Assembly (NCBI GenBank): GCA_030633285.1
Contig: DAOVTC010000050.1
Location: 1-7,184 of the forward strand
Length of the DNA: 7,184 bases
From: Flavobacteriaceae bacterium
Lineage (GTDB): Bacteria > Bacteroidota > Bacteroidia > Flavobacteriales > Flavobacteriaceae
Reading direction: 5' to 3'
Shown: positions 1-6,420 of the stretch, one piece after another
Numbering within the stretch: position 1 is the first letter of the stretch
Layout of the letters: each line of letters opens with the position of its first letter
Program-made: the position numbers and the translations under genes
Notes under the pieces: generated by a model
Databases searched by the model: none
The model's input: the letters and a program-made list of their open reading frames with translations, nothing else
Told to the model about the DNA's origin: nothing

Positions 1-127
1 TCAAATTAAAGGTTTGACAAAAGCAACTATTAGATGTATACCTTTAGACGCCAAAGATGAGGAAGGAATATGTGTATTAACAGGTGAAAAATCAACAAGA
101 AGGGTGTTATTTGCTAAGGCATATTAA
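1..127 (+). CDS. proS: Prolyl-tRNA synthetase, C-terminal end (partial)
   Basis: Only the last 41 codons are present; the gene begins before the window and the first complete codon starts at base 2. ProRS charges tRNA-Pro with proline in the cytoplasm. The visible tail reads QIKGLTKATIRCIPLD, then an acidic stretch (DEEG), then CVLTGEKSTRRVLFAKAY and a TAA stop. This closely resembles the C-terminal end of the archaeal/eukaryotic-like ProRS (the type without the editing insertion) carried by Bacteroidota, in which a short zinc-ribbon-like domain ends in a VLFxRxY-type tail. Here two cysteines remain visible (residues 12 and 24 of the fragment). No terminator hairpin is seen after the stop, and the next promoter begins only 17 bases later, so read-through into the tRNA gene is possible. 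Identification rests on the tail alone, but the match of the final residues is distinctive. Confidence 0.85.
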   Translation, partial: QIKGLTKATIRCIPLDAKDEEGICVLTGEKSTRRVLFAKAY

Positions 128-144
128 AAAAATATAAAAAGTAC

Positions 145-174
145 TTGCAGAGTTGGGAAATTGTATTAATTTTG
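145..174 (+). promoter_or_regulatory. Bacteroidota-type promoter for tRNA-Glu (and probably rpsT)
   Basis: The -33 element TTG is at 145-147 and the -7 element TAATTTTG is at 167-174, an exact match to TAnnTTTG. They are separated by 19 bases, the spacing expected for the primary sigma factor of Bacteroidota. Transcription should start near 180-182, giving a leader of roughly 24 bases before the tRNA. It lies just after the proS stop codon and faces the tRNA. The match and spacing are seen directly; the start point is inferred. Confidence 0.8.
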
Positions 175-204
175 CACTCGCTTTAATAAGTAAAGCAATT
201 CCCT

Positions 205-276
205 GGCCCGTTCGTCTATCGGCTAGGACGCCAGGTTTTCATCCTGGTAAGAGGGGTTCGACTCCCCTACGGGCTA
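205..276 (+). tRNA. tRNA-Glu (anticodon TTC)
   Basis: A full cloverleaf can be drawn. The acceptor stem pairs GGCCCGT (205-211) with ACGGGCT (269-275), with one G-T pair at the end and discriminator A276. The D stem is 214-217 with 226-229. The anticodon stem CCAGG (231-235) pairs with CCTGG (243-247) around the loop TTTTCAT, with anticodon TTC at 238-240. The T stem AGGGG (252-256) pairs with CCCCT (264-268) around TTCGACT. The anticodon reads GAA and GAG codons. CCA is not encoded and must be added after transcription. The gene lies 37 bases ahead of rpsT, with its own strong promoter upstream, so it is probably the first part of a tRNA-mRNA transcript. Confidence 0.97.
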
Positions 277-313
277 CATTTTGTTTTAACAAAAATAATT
301 AAAAATCAATAAA

Positions 314-565
314 ATGGCAAATCATAAGTCAGCTTTAAAGAGAATAAGAAGTAACGAAGCTAAACATTTAAGAAACAAACATCAACATAAAACTACTCGT
401 AATGCTATAAGAAATTTACGTACTGTTGAAGATAAAAAAGAAGCTGAAGAGCAACTGGTAAAAGTTGTTTCAATGATTGATAAATTAGCTAAAAAGAATA
501 TCATTCATGATAATAAAGCTGCCAATCTAAAATCAAAATTAAAGAAACACGTTACGGCGTTATAA
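314..565 (+). CDS. rpsT: Small ribosomal subunit protein S20 (bS20)
   Basis: The 83-residue protein is the normal length for bS20, a primary binder of 16S rRNA in the 30S subunit. It opens with MANHKSALKRIRSNEAK, the family signature, is very rich in Lys and Arg, and ends with a second helix-forming segment containing NKAANLKSKLKKHV (about residues 67-80). The ATG at 314 is chosen because MANHKSA is the conserved N-terminus. No Shine-Dalgarno sequence precedes it; the upstream bases are A/T only. It follows tRNA-Glu with no clear promoter in between and is closed by a strong terminator 21 bases after the stop. In other bacteria S20 represses its own translation, but nothing in this leader shows that here. 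Confidence 0.97.
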   Translation: MANHKSALKRIRSNEAKHLRNKHQHKTTRNAIRNLRTVEDKKEAEEQLVKVVSMIDKLAKKNIIHDNKAANLKSKLKKHVTAL

Positions 566-586
566 TTTGGATTTATAAATTCTAAT

Positions 587-622
587 AAAAAGACAGTCTT
601 AATCAAAAGGCTGTCTTTTTTT
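587..622. terminator. Bidirectional intrinsic terminator between rpsT and rodA
   Basis: A 14-bp stem pairs 587-600 with 607-620 (core AAGACAG / CTGTCTT, one G-T pair) around the six-base loop AATCAA. A run of seven T at 616-622 partly overlaps the stem. On the minus strand the A run at 587-591 becomes a T run, so the same hairpin can also stop the oppositely directed mre/rod operon, whose last stop codon is at 741. The rest of the 566-740 gap contains no convincing gene, only stop-interrupted frames of 14 codons or fewer. Confidence 0.9.
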
Positions 623-740
623 GTGGGTAAAATATAGGTAATGACACCAAAAATGGTTTGTTATCTTAAATTCTTTAATCACTAAAAGCAATTAACTTTG
701 GATCTCGAATTTTTCCCCTAATAATTTGTTGTTCATTTTA

Positions 741-2018
741 TTACCATTCATAAATTCTATCGGCATCTAACCTGATTAAAATAAATAGCAATATGGTGAA
801 TCCCCAAAGTGATGAACCTCCGTAGCTAAAAAATGGTAGGGGTATCCCAATCGTAGGCAAAATGCCAATAACCATTCCTATATTTATAGTAAAATGAAAA
901 AATAAAATGGTAACTGTGGCATAGGCAAAAACTTTACTAAAAATAGACTTTTGTCTTTCTGCTATGTGGAGTATTCGTAATAAAAAAGCTACAAATAATA
1001 TTATAACTAGGCTGCTACCTAAAAAGCCCCATTCTTCGCCAACTGCACTAAAAATATAATCGGTTTGCTGTTCTGGAACAAAATCACCTTGTGTTCTATC
1101 ACCTTGTAAAAATCCTTTACCTTGAAATCCTCCAGAACTTATTGTAATTACTGATTGTGCAGTGTTATAACCAATATCTTGTGTGTCTTCGGTTTTACCT
1201 AGTAATATATCAAATCTATCTCTATGGCGTTGTTCAAATATATTATTAAAAACAAAGTCAACGCTAAATATAAATAGGCCTGTAAAAAAGTAAACGGCAA
1301 GAAACTTCATCCAATTGTGTCTGAAGAACTTTTTATTCTTATACTTTAAATAAATAAAGAACAAAGTAATTAAGATAAAAGCTATAACCAGGGTGTTAGC
1401 ATATCCAAAATATAAGGTTACAATAAAAAGTATTAAAGCTAAGAATCCAATTATTATATAATAAATTGGTAAACCAAAACGGTATAAAACAAAAATTAAT
1501 GAACCATAAACTAGTGCAGAACCTGGGTCGGGCTGTAAAGTTATAAGTAAAGCAGGAAAGAAAATAATACCAAATGTTTTTAATTGGTTGGATAATTTTT
1601 TTAAATTTTGATTTCGTTCATTTAAAAAATTTGCTATGGCTAAAGCAGTAGCTGTTTTAGCGAACTCTGATGGTTGAATACCAAATGAACCAAAACTATA
1701 CCACGAAGTTGCACCATTAATATTTTTACCAAAAATAAATAACCCTATTAGTGATAACATTGATATTACATAAAAAACACCTGAAAAATTTTCATAAAAC
1801 TTTTTATCAATTGCTAAAATTATGATTATCAGTACAAAACTTAATAGAATCCATATAAATTGTTTACCGTATTTAGTAGAAAAATCAAACAATTCATATT
1901 GAGTATCAGAATATGTAGCAGCATAAATACTTATCCAACCTAAAAAAATAAAAGTTAGGTATAGGAGTATTAATATCCAATCTACACCTCTAAATATGTT
2001 ACTTTTCCTTTTGCGCAC
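741..2018 (-). CDS. rodA: RodA, SEDS-family peptidoglycan glycosyltransferase
   Basis: This 425-residue, very hydrophobic protein has about ten membrane segments and the SEDS (FtsW/RodA/SpoVE) signatures. It polymerises lipid II into glycan strands for lateral wall growth, working in a complex with PBP2. Visible motifs are FGIQPSEFAK (112-121), QPDPGSALV (162-170), then the large periplasmic loop with AQSVITISSGGFQGKG (287-302) and FVPEQQTDYIFSAVGEEWG (313-331), and PFFSYGGSS (395-403). Asp320 in QTDYIF is at the position of the essential catalytic Asp of E. coli RodA (D262, from memory). It is called RodA, not FtsW, because it directly follows the PBP2 gene in an mre operon. The start is GTG at 2018: an in-frame TAG lies four codons upstream and no ATG follows before the first membrane segment. 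It overlaps mrdA by 20 bases, with no ribosome-binding sequence, so translation is probably coupled. Confidence 0.95.
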   Translation of the reverse strand: MRKRKSNIFRGVDWILILLYLTFIFLGWISIYAATYSDTQYELFDFSTKYGKQFIWILLSFVLIIIILAIDKKFYENFSGVFYVISMLSLIGLFIFGKNINGATSWYSFGSFGIQPSEFAKTATALAIANFLNERNQNLKKLSNQLKTFGIIFFPALLITLQPDPGSALVYGSLIFVLYRFGLPIYYIIIGFLALILFIVTLYFGYANTLVIAFILITLFFIYLKYKNKKFFRHNWMKFLAVYFFTGLFIFSVDFVFNNIFEQRHRDRFDILLGKTEDTQDIGYNTAQSVITISSGGFQGKGFLQGDRTQGDFVPEQQTDYIFSAVGEEWGFLGSSLVIILFVAFLLRILHIAERQKSIFSKVFAYATVTILFFHFTINIGMVIGILPTIGIPLPFFSYGGSSLWGFTILLFILIRLDADRIYEW

Positions 2019-3876
2019 TGTAATTTTCTATTTCAAGTTGTTTTTTGTATTCCTCTTCTAAACCTTGTGTAAGCATTTTATGCTCAATAAATTCTCTTTT
2101 AACGTTACCATTGATGTATTTTTCAATCATTAAAGTGGCTATTGGAGCAGCCCAACGTGAACCCCAATACCCGTTTTCAATAAAAATAGCTATGGCTATT
2201 TTTGGATCATCTTTAGGTGCAAAAGCAACAAAAATAGAATGGTCTGTGAATTGTATTCTTTCACCGTTTATACGTTTGTAATTTTCAGCTGTACCAGTTT
2301 TTCCACATATTTCAATACCCTTGACTTGTGAATATCTTGCAGTACCTTTATTAAATACATCAAACATTCCTTCAATTACAGGTTCAAAGTGTTTAGCATC
2401 AATAGTTGTGTATTTTGGTTTGGTAAATTTTTCATTTGTGATAGCGCTATCACCAATTTTTTTAAGAATATGCGGAGTGTAATAATGACCTCTGTTAGCT
2501 ATGGCAGCCGTCATATTTGCCAATTGGATAGGAGTAGTTAAAACTTCACCTTGGCCAATAGCATTTGAAATGGTGGTTACAGCTCTCCATCCTCCATTTG
2601 GATAATATTTTTTATACAATTTTGAATCGGGTACTAACCCTTTTTGACCTACGGGCAGATCATAACCTAAGTAATTTCCTAAACCAAAACTTTTAACATG
2701 GTTACTCCATACATCTATCCCTTCAGAAGGGGTGTCATATTTTTCAATAGTTTTGCGATATACATTTGAAAAATAAGAATTACAGGAACGGTATATACCC
2801 ATGTTAAGTCTAATTGGAGCGCCAACAATTCCACAGTGACATTTCATTATTCTACCTCCAAATCTATATCCATGATAACAATAAAAAGGAGTTTCTGTGG
2901 TAATAACTTCTTCTTGTAATGCAACTAATGCATTGATAAGTTTAAAGGGTGATCCTGGTGGATATTCACCTTTTAAGCTTCGGTCAAACATTGGGATATT
3001 AATGGTATCATTAAATAATAATACTGAATTTTTTGATCGTTTTCTACCAACCATCATATTTGGGTTGTAGCTTGGGGTAGTTACCAAAGTAAGTATTTCA
3101 CCAGTAGAGGGTTCAATTGCAACAATACCACCACGTTTGTTATACATCAACCTTTCGGCATATTGTTGTAAATCAATATCAAGAGTTAGGGAGATGTCTT
3201 TTCCTGGGATAGGAAGTGTATCGTAAATACCATTTTTATATGTTCCAATTTCTTTATTAAATCTATTTTTTTGTATAAAAGCTACTCCTTTTTTACCGCG
3301 TAAAGCAGTCTCATATTGTTTTTCAACACCCTGATAACCAATTAATTCTCCTAATTGGTAGGATTTGTCTTTTTCAAGTAATCTTTCATTTACTTCACTA
3401 ATATATCCTAGTACATTAGCTGAAGTATTATGTGGATACTGTCGTATAAATCTTTTTTGAATAAAAAAACCTTTAAATTTATACATCTTTTCTTGAAGAT
3501 AAGCGTAATCTTCTTTAGATAATTGACCTACAAATGTTGATGGCAATCTAGGCGAATAAATTTTAGCTCTTTTGTATTTTTTTATAAATTCCTCTTTTGT
3601 GATTTTTAATAGGTTACAAAATTCTATAGTATCTAGTGGCTCTACATCTCTAGGAATAACCATTACATCGTAAGAACTCTGATTTGCAACCAAAAGTTTT
3701 CCATTTCGATCATAAATATACCCTCTGTCAGGGTAAATATATTTCATAGTTATTGCCGAGTTATTTAAAGGATTTTGCTTGTATTTATCATCAACTATTT
3801 GTATTAAAAATAAACGAGCAATATAAATAACACCAACTACTATAATTAAAAAATACAACAATGATTTTCTGAGCAT
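1999..3876 (-). CDS. mrdA: Penicillin-binding protein 2 (class B PBP, elongasome transpeptidase)
   Basis: This 625-residue monofunctional D,D-transpeptidase is anchored by one N-terminal membrane segment (about 6-28) and acts on the periplasmic side. The dimerisation/pedestal domain (about 45-220) carries the class B motif RGYIYDRNG (51-59) and LGYISEV (156-162). The transpeptidase domain (about 235-590) has all three catalytic motifs: SPFK with nucleophile Ser309 and Lys312, SCN at 364-366, and KTGT at 526-529. Between the first and second motifs sits a Cys/His cluster (C333, H335, C346, H347, C348). The last 30 residues are charged and probably disordered. Length and order fit PBP2 (MrdA), and the neighbour rodA rules for it over FtsI. 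The ATG at 3876 puts a short basic N-terminus (MLRK) before the anchor. The gene starts six bases after the mreD stop, with no Shine-Dalgarno sequence. Confidence 0.96.
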   Translation of the reverse strand: MLRKSLLYFLIIVVGVIYIARLFLIQIVDDKYKQNPLNNSAITMKYIYPDRGYIYDRNGKLLVANQSSYDVMVIPRDVEPLDTIEFCNLLKITKEEFIKKYKRAKIYSPRLPSTFVGQLSKEDYAYLQEKMYKFKGFFIQKRFIRQYPHNTSANVLGYISEVNERLLEKDKSYQLGELIGYQGVEKQYETALRGKKGVAFIQKNRFNKEIGTYKNGIYDTLPIPGKDISLTLDIDLQQYAERLMYNKRGGIVAIEPSTGEILTLVTTPSYNPNMMVGRKRSKNSVLLFNDTINIPMFDRSLKGEYPPGSPFKLINALVALQEEVITTETPFYCYHGYRFGGRIMKCHCGIVGAPIRLNMGIYRSCNSYFSNVYRKTIEKYDTPSEGIDVWSNHVKSFGLGNYLGYDLPVGQKGLVPDSKLYKKYYPNGGWRAVTTISNAIGQGEVLTTPIQLANMTAAIANRGHYYTPHILKKIGDSAITNEKFTKPKYTTIDAKHFEPVIEGMFDVFNKGTARYSQVKGIEICGKTGTAENYKRINGERIQFTDHSIFVAFAPKDDPKIAIAIFIENGYWGSRWAAPIATLMIEKYINGNVKREFIEHKMLTQGLEEEYKKQLEIENYSAQKEK

Positions 3877-3882
3877 TATTAA

Positions 3883-4386
3883 TTATTTTTTTGGAACAAA
3901 AGTAAAACTAATCATAATTAAAATGATTGTAAAGATACTAGTCAATAATGTTTTAGTAATGATAATTCCAAAATCATTCCACTTTAAATATTCTAAACCA
4001 AATACAATAAAATGATGCATTAAAGTTAATATGATTATATAAGTATATGTTTTTATAAAAGGCATTCTTTTAAGGGTGATTGAACTGTAATCTATTTCAC
4101 GTTTTCCAATTACACTTTTTAAAACAGGAATTCTAACAAATGCTATGAAAAGTGTTGCAGCAGCATTTATACCACCAGAATTTGAGAAAAAATCAATACT
4201 TAAGCCTAAGAAAAAACTTAGAAAAATTAATACGCTATCAATTTTTTTAATAGGATATAAGAAAATAAATAGGATATATAAAAACGGATTAATGTAACCT
4301 AAAAAATTTATATTGTTTAGTACTATTATTTGTAATAATATTAAGCCAATAAATAAAATGACTGTATTTATGTTTTCTCTATTCAT
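3883..4386 (-). CDS. mreD: Rod shape-determining protein MreD
   Basis: This 167-residue membrane protein has about six hydrophobic segments (roughly 8-24, 33-47, 50-66, 72-88, 112-131 and 139-163). MreD is the integral-membrane partner of MreC in the elongasome and modulates activation of PBP2-RodA. It has no catalytic motif; identification rests on position between mreC and mrdA, length, topology and recognisable family patches: NFLGYINPFLYILFIFLYP (27-45), GLSIDFFSNSGGINAAAT (61-78), and HHFIVFGLEYL (124-134), all familiar from flavobacterial MreD. The ATG at 4386 lies inside the end of mreC (8-base overlap, ATGAATAG), so it is likely to be translated by coupling or re-initiation. MreD is weakly conserved, so similarity searches may under-call it. 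Confidence 0.9.
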   Translation of the reverse strand: MNRENINTVILFIGLILLQIIVLNNINFLGYINPFLYILFIFLYPIKKIDSVLIFLSFFLGLSIDFFSNSGGINAAATLFIAFVRIPVLKSVIGKREIDYSSITLKRMPFIKTYTYIIILTLMHHFIVFGLEYLKWNDFGIIITKTLLTSIFTIILIMISFTFVPKK

Positions 4387-5209
4387 TAGAAGTTTTTTCC
4401 TCTAAGGATTTAATTTCTTTTTTATCAAAATTATTTATTATCTCAACATACCCTATGGAGCTCATATCATTAAATAAAGTGATATTAATATACTCATAAT
4501 TATTATTTTTGGTTTTAAAATCTTTTATCGTTCCTACCAAAATCCCTTCTGGAAATATTGTAGATTTACCACCAGTTATGATAGTATCTCCAACTTTAAT
4601 AATAGATTGAAAAGGTAAATCAAGTAATTGAACTGTATTATACTCTTTATTATTCCAGCTTAAACTACCAAAATGATTGCTATTTGTAAGCTTTACATTA
4701 ATTCTGGAATTCACATTAAGTATAGATAAAACAGTAGTATAATGTTTTGAAATACTTTTCGTTATACCTATTATTCCTTTGTTATTTATTACACCAAAAT
4801 CTGTTTTAATTCCATCTTTAATTCCTTTATTAATAGTTAAATAATTATTATTTTTTCTAAATTCATTATTGATAACTTTCGCTGCTATAAAATTATATTT
4901 TTGATAAAAATTTACAGTATCAATAATTTCTAATTCAATTTGGTTTGTAGATTTATTTTGTAAGTACAATAAGTTTTTTAAATGTACATTCTCTTCTGCC
5001 AAACGTTTATTATCTTTTTTTAAAAGGATTAGCTCTTTGAAGTTATTCATTTTGTTATAAATTCCTCCAGTTATGAAATTAGAAGAATTTACAAATTTAC
5101 TTTTGTGATAACTATGACTTTGTATAGTGAAAAAAACAGCCATTAATTCTAGCAACAAAAACAATAATATATATTTATTCTTATATAAAAATGAAATAAT
5201 TTGTTGCAT
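4379..5209 (-). CDS. mreC: Rod shape-determining protein MreC
   Basis: MreC is a bitopic membrane protein that forms periplasmic filaments and activates PBP2. The 276-residue product has a short cytoplasmic N-terminus, one membrane segment (about 12-30, ILLFLLLELMAVFF), a charged coiled coil (about 53-86, with KELILLKKDNKRLAEENVHLKNL), and the double beta-barrel MreC domain (about 95-260). The family signature near the end is GDTIITGGKSTIFPEGILVGTI, split here as GDTIITGG (207-214) and FPEGILVGTI (219-228); a first-barrel patch reads INNKGIIGIT (141-150). The C-terminal 20 residues are charged. The ATG at 5209 is 18 bases after the mreB stop and the stop overlaps mreD by 8 bases. The protein is rich in Asn and Lys, as expected from the AT-rich base composition. 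No Shine-Dalgarno sequence is seen. Confidence 0.94.
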   Translation of the reverse strand: MQQIISFLYKNKYILLFLLLELMAVFFTIQSHSYHKSKFVNSSNFITGGIYNKMNNFKELILLKKDNKRLAEENVHLKNLLYLQNKSTNQIELEIIDTVNFYQKYNFIAAKVINNEFRKNNNYLTINKGIKDGIKTDFGVINNKGIIGITKSISKHYTTVLSILNVNSRINVKLTNSNHFGSLSWNNKEYNTVQLLDLPFQSIIKVGDTIITGGKSTIFPEGILVGTIKDFKTKNNNYEYINITLFNDMSSIGYVEIINNFDKKEIKSLEEKTSNE

Positions 5210-5227
5210 GTTGTGGTTTCAGTTTGA

Positions 5228-6256
5228 CTATTTCATCAATACGCTTCTGTATTTTTCAATATCTTTTAAAGCGGTTCCTGTTCCTCTAACTACTGCTCTT
5301 AATGGATCTTCAGCTACATAAACAGGCAAATCAGTTTTTCGTGATAATCGTTTGTCTAAACCTCTTAACATTGAGCCTCCTCCTGCAAGGTATATGCCTG
5401 TAGTGTAAATATCTGCTGCCAATTCAGGTGGAGTATTAGATAAAGTTTCCATTACAGCATCTTCAATTCGTATAATAGACTTTTCAAGAGATTTAGCAAT
5501 TTCGCGATAAGAAATTTCTATTTGTTTAGGTTTGCCACTCAATAAATCTCTTCCTTGTATTAATATGTCATCTGGCGGATTGTCGAGCTCTTCATTTGCC
5601 GAGCCAATTTGAACTTTAATTTTTTCTGCAGTTGTTTCACCAACAAAAAGGTTGTGTTGTGTTCGCATATACATTGCAATGTCATTTGTAAACACATCGC
5701 CAGCAACTTTTATTGATTTATCGCAAACAATTCCGCTTAATGCGATAACTGCAATTTCTGTTGTACCACCACCTATATCAATAATCATATTTCCTTTAGG
5801 TTGCATAATGTCAATACCAATACCAATTGCAGCAGCCATTGGTTCATAAATTAAATGTATTTCTTTGGCATTCATTTGCTCAGCCGAATCTCGAACAGCA
5901 CGTTTTTCTACTTCAGTGATACCAGATGGAATGCAAATTACCATTCGTAATGACGGACGGAAAAAACGTTTTTTTATAGTTGGAATTTCTTTTATAAATT
6001 CCCTAATCATAAATTCAGAAGCTTCAAAATCAGCAATAACACCGTCTTTTAAGGGTCTAATTGTTTTGATATTCTCATGCGTTTTACCTTGCATAAGATT
6101 TGCTTTTTTTCCAACAGCAATTATTTTTTTTGTAGTTCTGTCCATTGCAACAATAGAAGGACTATCCACTACAACTTTTCCTTTATGAATGATCAATGTA
6201 TTTGCAGTACCTAAATCGATAGCAATATCTTCAGTCATAAAATCAAAAAATCCCAT
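5228..6256 (-). CDS. mreB: Actin-like cell-shape protein MreB
   Basis: MreB is a bacterial actin that forms antiparallel filaments on the inner face of the membrane and orients the wall-synthesis complex. The 342-residue length is typical. Nucleotide-binding motifs are intact: phosphate 1 DLGTANT (14-20), the YEPMAAAIG region with Glu138 (137-145), phosphate 2 DIGGGTTEIAV (160-170), and the adenosine motif AGGGSMLRGL (291-300). The N-terminus MGFFDFM is short, hydrophobic and amphipathic, matching the membrane-binding tip seen in MreB proteins; this is why the ATG at 6256 is preferred over Met7. It is the first gene of the mreB-mreC-mreD-mrdA-rodA operon, 164 bases after purH. No Shine-Dalgarno sequence precedes it. 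Nothing suggests a divergent paralogue: motif order and spacing are standard. Confidence 0.97.
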   Translation of the reverse strand: MGFFDFMTEDIAIDLGTANTLIIHKGKVVVDSPSIVAMDRTTKKIIAVGKKANLMQGKTHENIKTIRPLKDGVIADFEASEFMIREFIKEIPTIKKRFFRPSLRMVICIPSGITEVEKRAVRDSAEQMNAKEIHLIYEPMAAAIGIGIDIMQPKGNMIIDIGGGTTEIAVIALSGIVCDKSIKVAGDVFTNDIAMYMRTQHNLFVGETTAEKIKVQIGSANEELDNPPDDILIQGRDLLSGKPKQIEISYREIAKSLEKSIIRIEDAVMETLSNTPPELAADIYTTGIYLAGGGSMLRGLDKRLSRKTDLPVYVAEDPLRAVVRGTGTALKDIEKYRSVLMK

Positions 6257-6294
6257 AGAATAAACTTGTTAAGATGTTATTATTATGAATCAAG

Positions 6295-6327
6295 CAAATG
6301 TAAGAAATTTAGCTAAATTCATTACAT
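6295..6327 (-). promoter_or_regulatory. Candidate promoter of the mreB operon
   Basis: On the minus strand TACATTTG (6302 down to 6295) is an exact TAnnTTTG -7 element. The best -33 candidate is only ATG at 6327-6325, 22 bases away, so that half is poor in both sequence and spacing. If used, transcription would begin near 6288 and leave a leader of about 32 bases before the mreB ATG. The position is sensible, between purH and mreB, but the weak upstream element makes this tentative. Confidence 0.45.
6306..6319. promoter_or_regulatory. Perfect 14-bp palindrome in the mreB leader region
   Basis: AATTTAGCTAAATT reads the same on both strands. It lies immediately upstream of the candidate -7 element of mreB, within its spacer, where a repressor-type operator would act. 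In AT-rich DNA such a palindrome can occur by chance in a gap of this size, so an operator role is only a possibility. Confidence 0.35.
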
Positions 6328-6366
6328 AAATGATATAAAATAGTTTATTCTATTATATATCATTTA
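6327..6366. repeat. AT-rich 17-bp inverted repeat (hairpin) between purH and mreB
   Basis: The arms 6327-6343 and 6350-6366 pair over 17 positions with one A-A mismatch (6338 against 6355), around the six-base loop TTTATT. The stem is almost entirely A-T. On the minus strand it would form in RNA about 55 bases after the purH stop and upstream of mreB. It may end or stabilise the purH transcript, but no T run follows either arm, so it is not a standard intrinsic terminator. The inverted repeat is seen directly; the role is inferred. Confidence 0.6.
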
Positions 6367-6420
6367 CAGTTAGATTATATTATATTAAAAAGAGGGGTGA
6401 TCTATTGTGCAAATATAAGA

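Noticed and set aside
275..283. Near-match to a -7 element (TACATTTTG) that might give rpsT its own promoter
   Set aside because: It has one base too many between TA and TTTG and overlaps the tRNA 3' end; the consensus is not met.
623..740. Short frames in the rpsT-rodA gap, e.g. a 14-codon minus-strand ATG frame (738-694) and a 13-codon plus-strand ATG frame (from 641)
   Set aside because: Too short, with no initiation signal or recognisable sequence; nothing here supports a gene.
2045..2281. Plus-strand open frame of 78 codons inside mrdA
   Set aside because: It is antisense to the conserved transpeptidase domain of PBP2, has no recognisable domain, and is a reading-frame shadow.
5865..6188. 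Plus-strand open frame of 107 codons inside mreB (also shorter ones at 5652-5849 and 5127-5321)
   Set aside because: They are antisense to strongly conserved mreB or to the mreB/mreC junction, and their composition is that expected from reading those codons backwards. No independent promoter was seen.
6410..6417. Second TAnnTTTG match (TATATTTG, minus strand) just after the purH stop
   Set aside because: No TTG lies at the required distance upstream, and the position would give a leader of about 150 bases containing the whole hairpin. Likely chance in AT-rich DNA, though not excluded.
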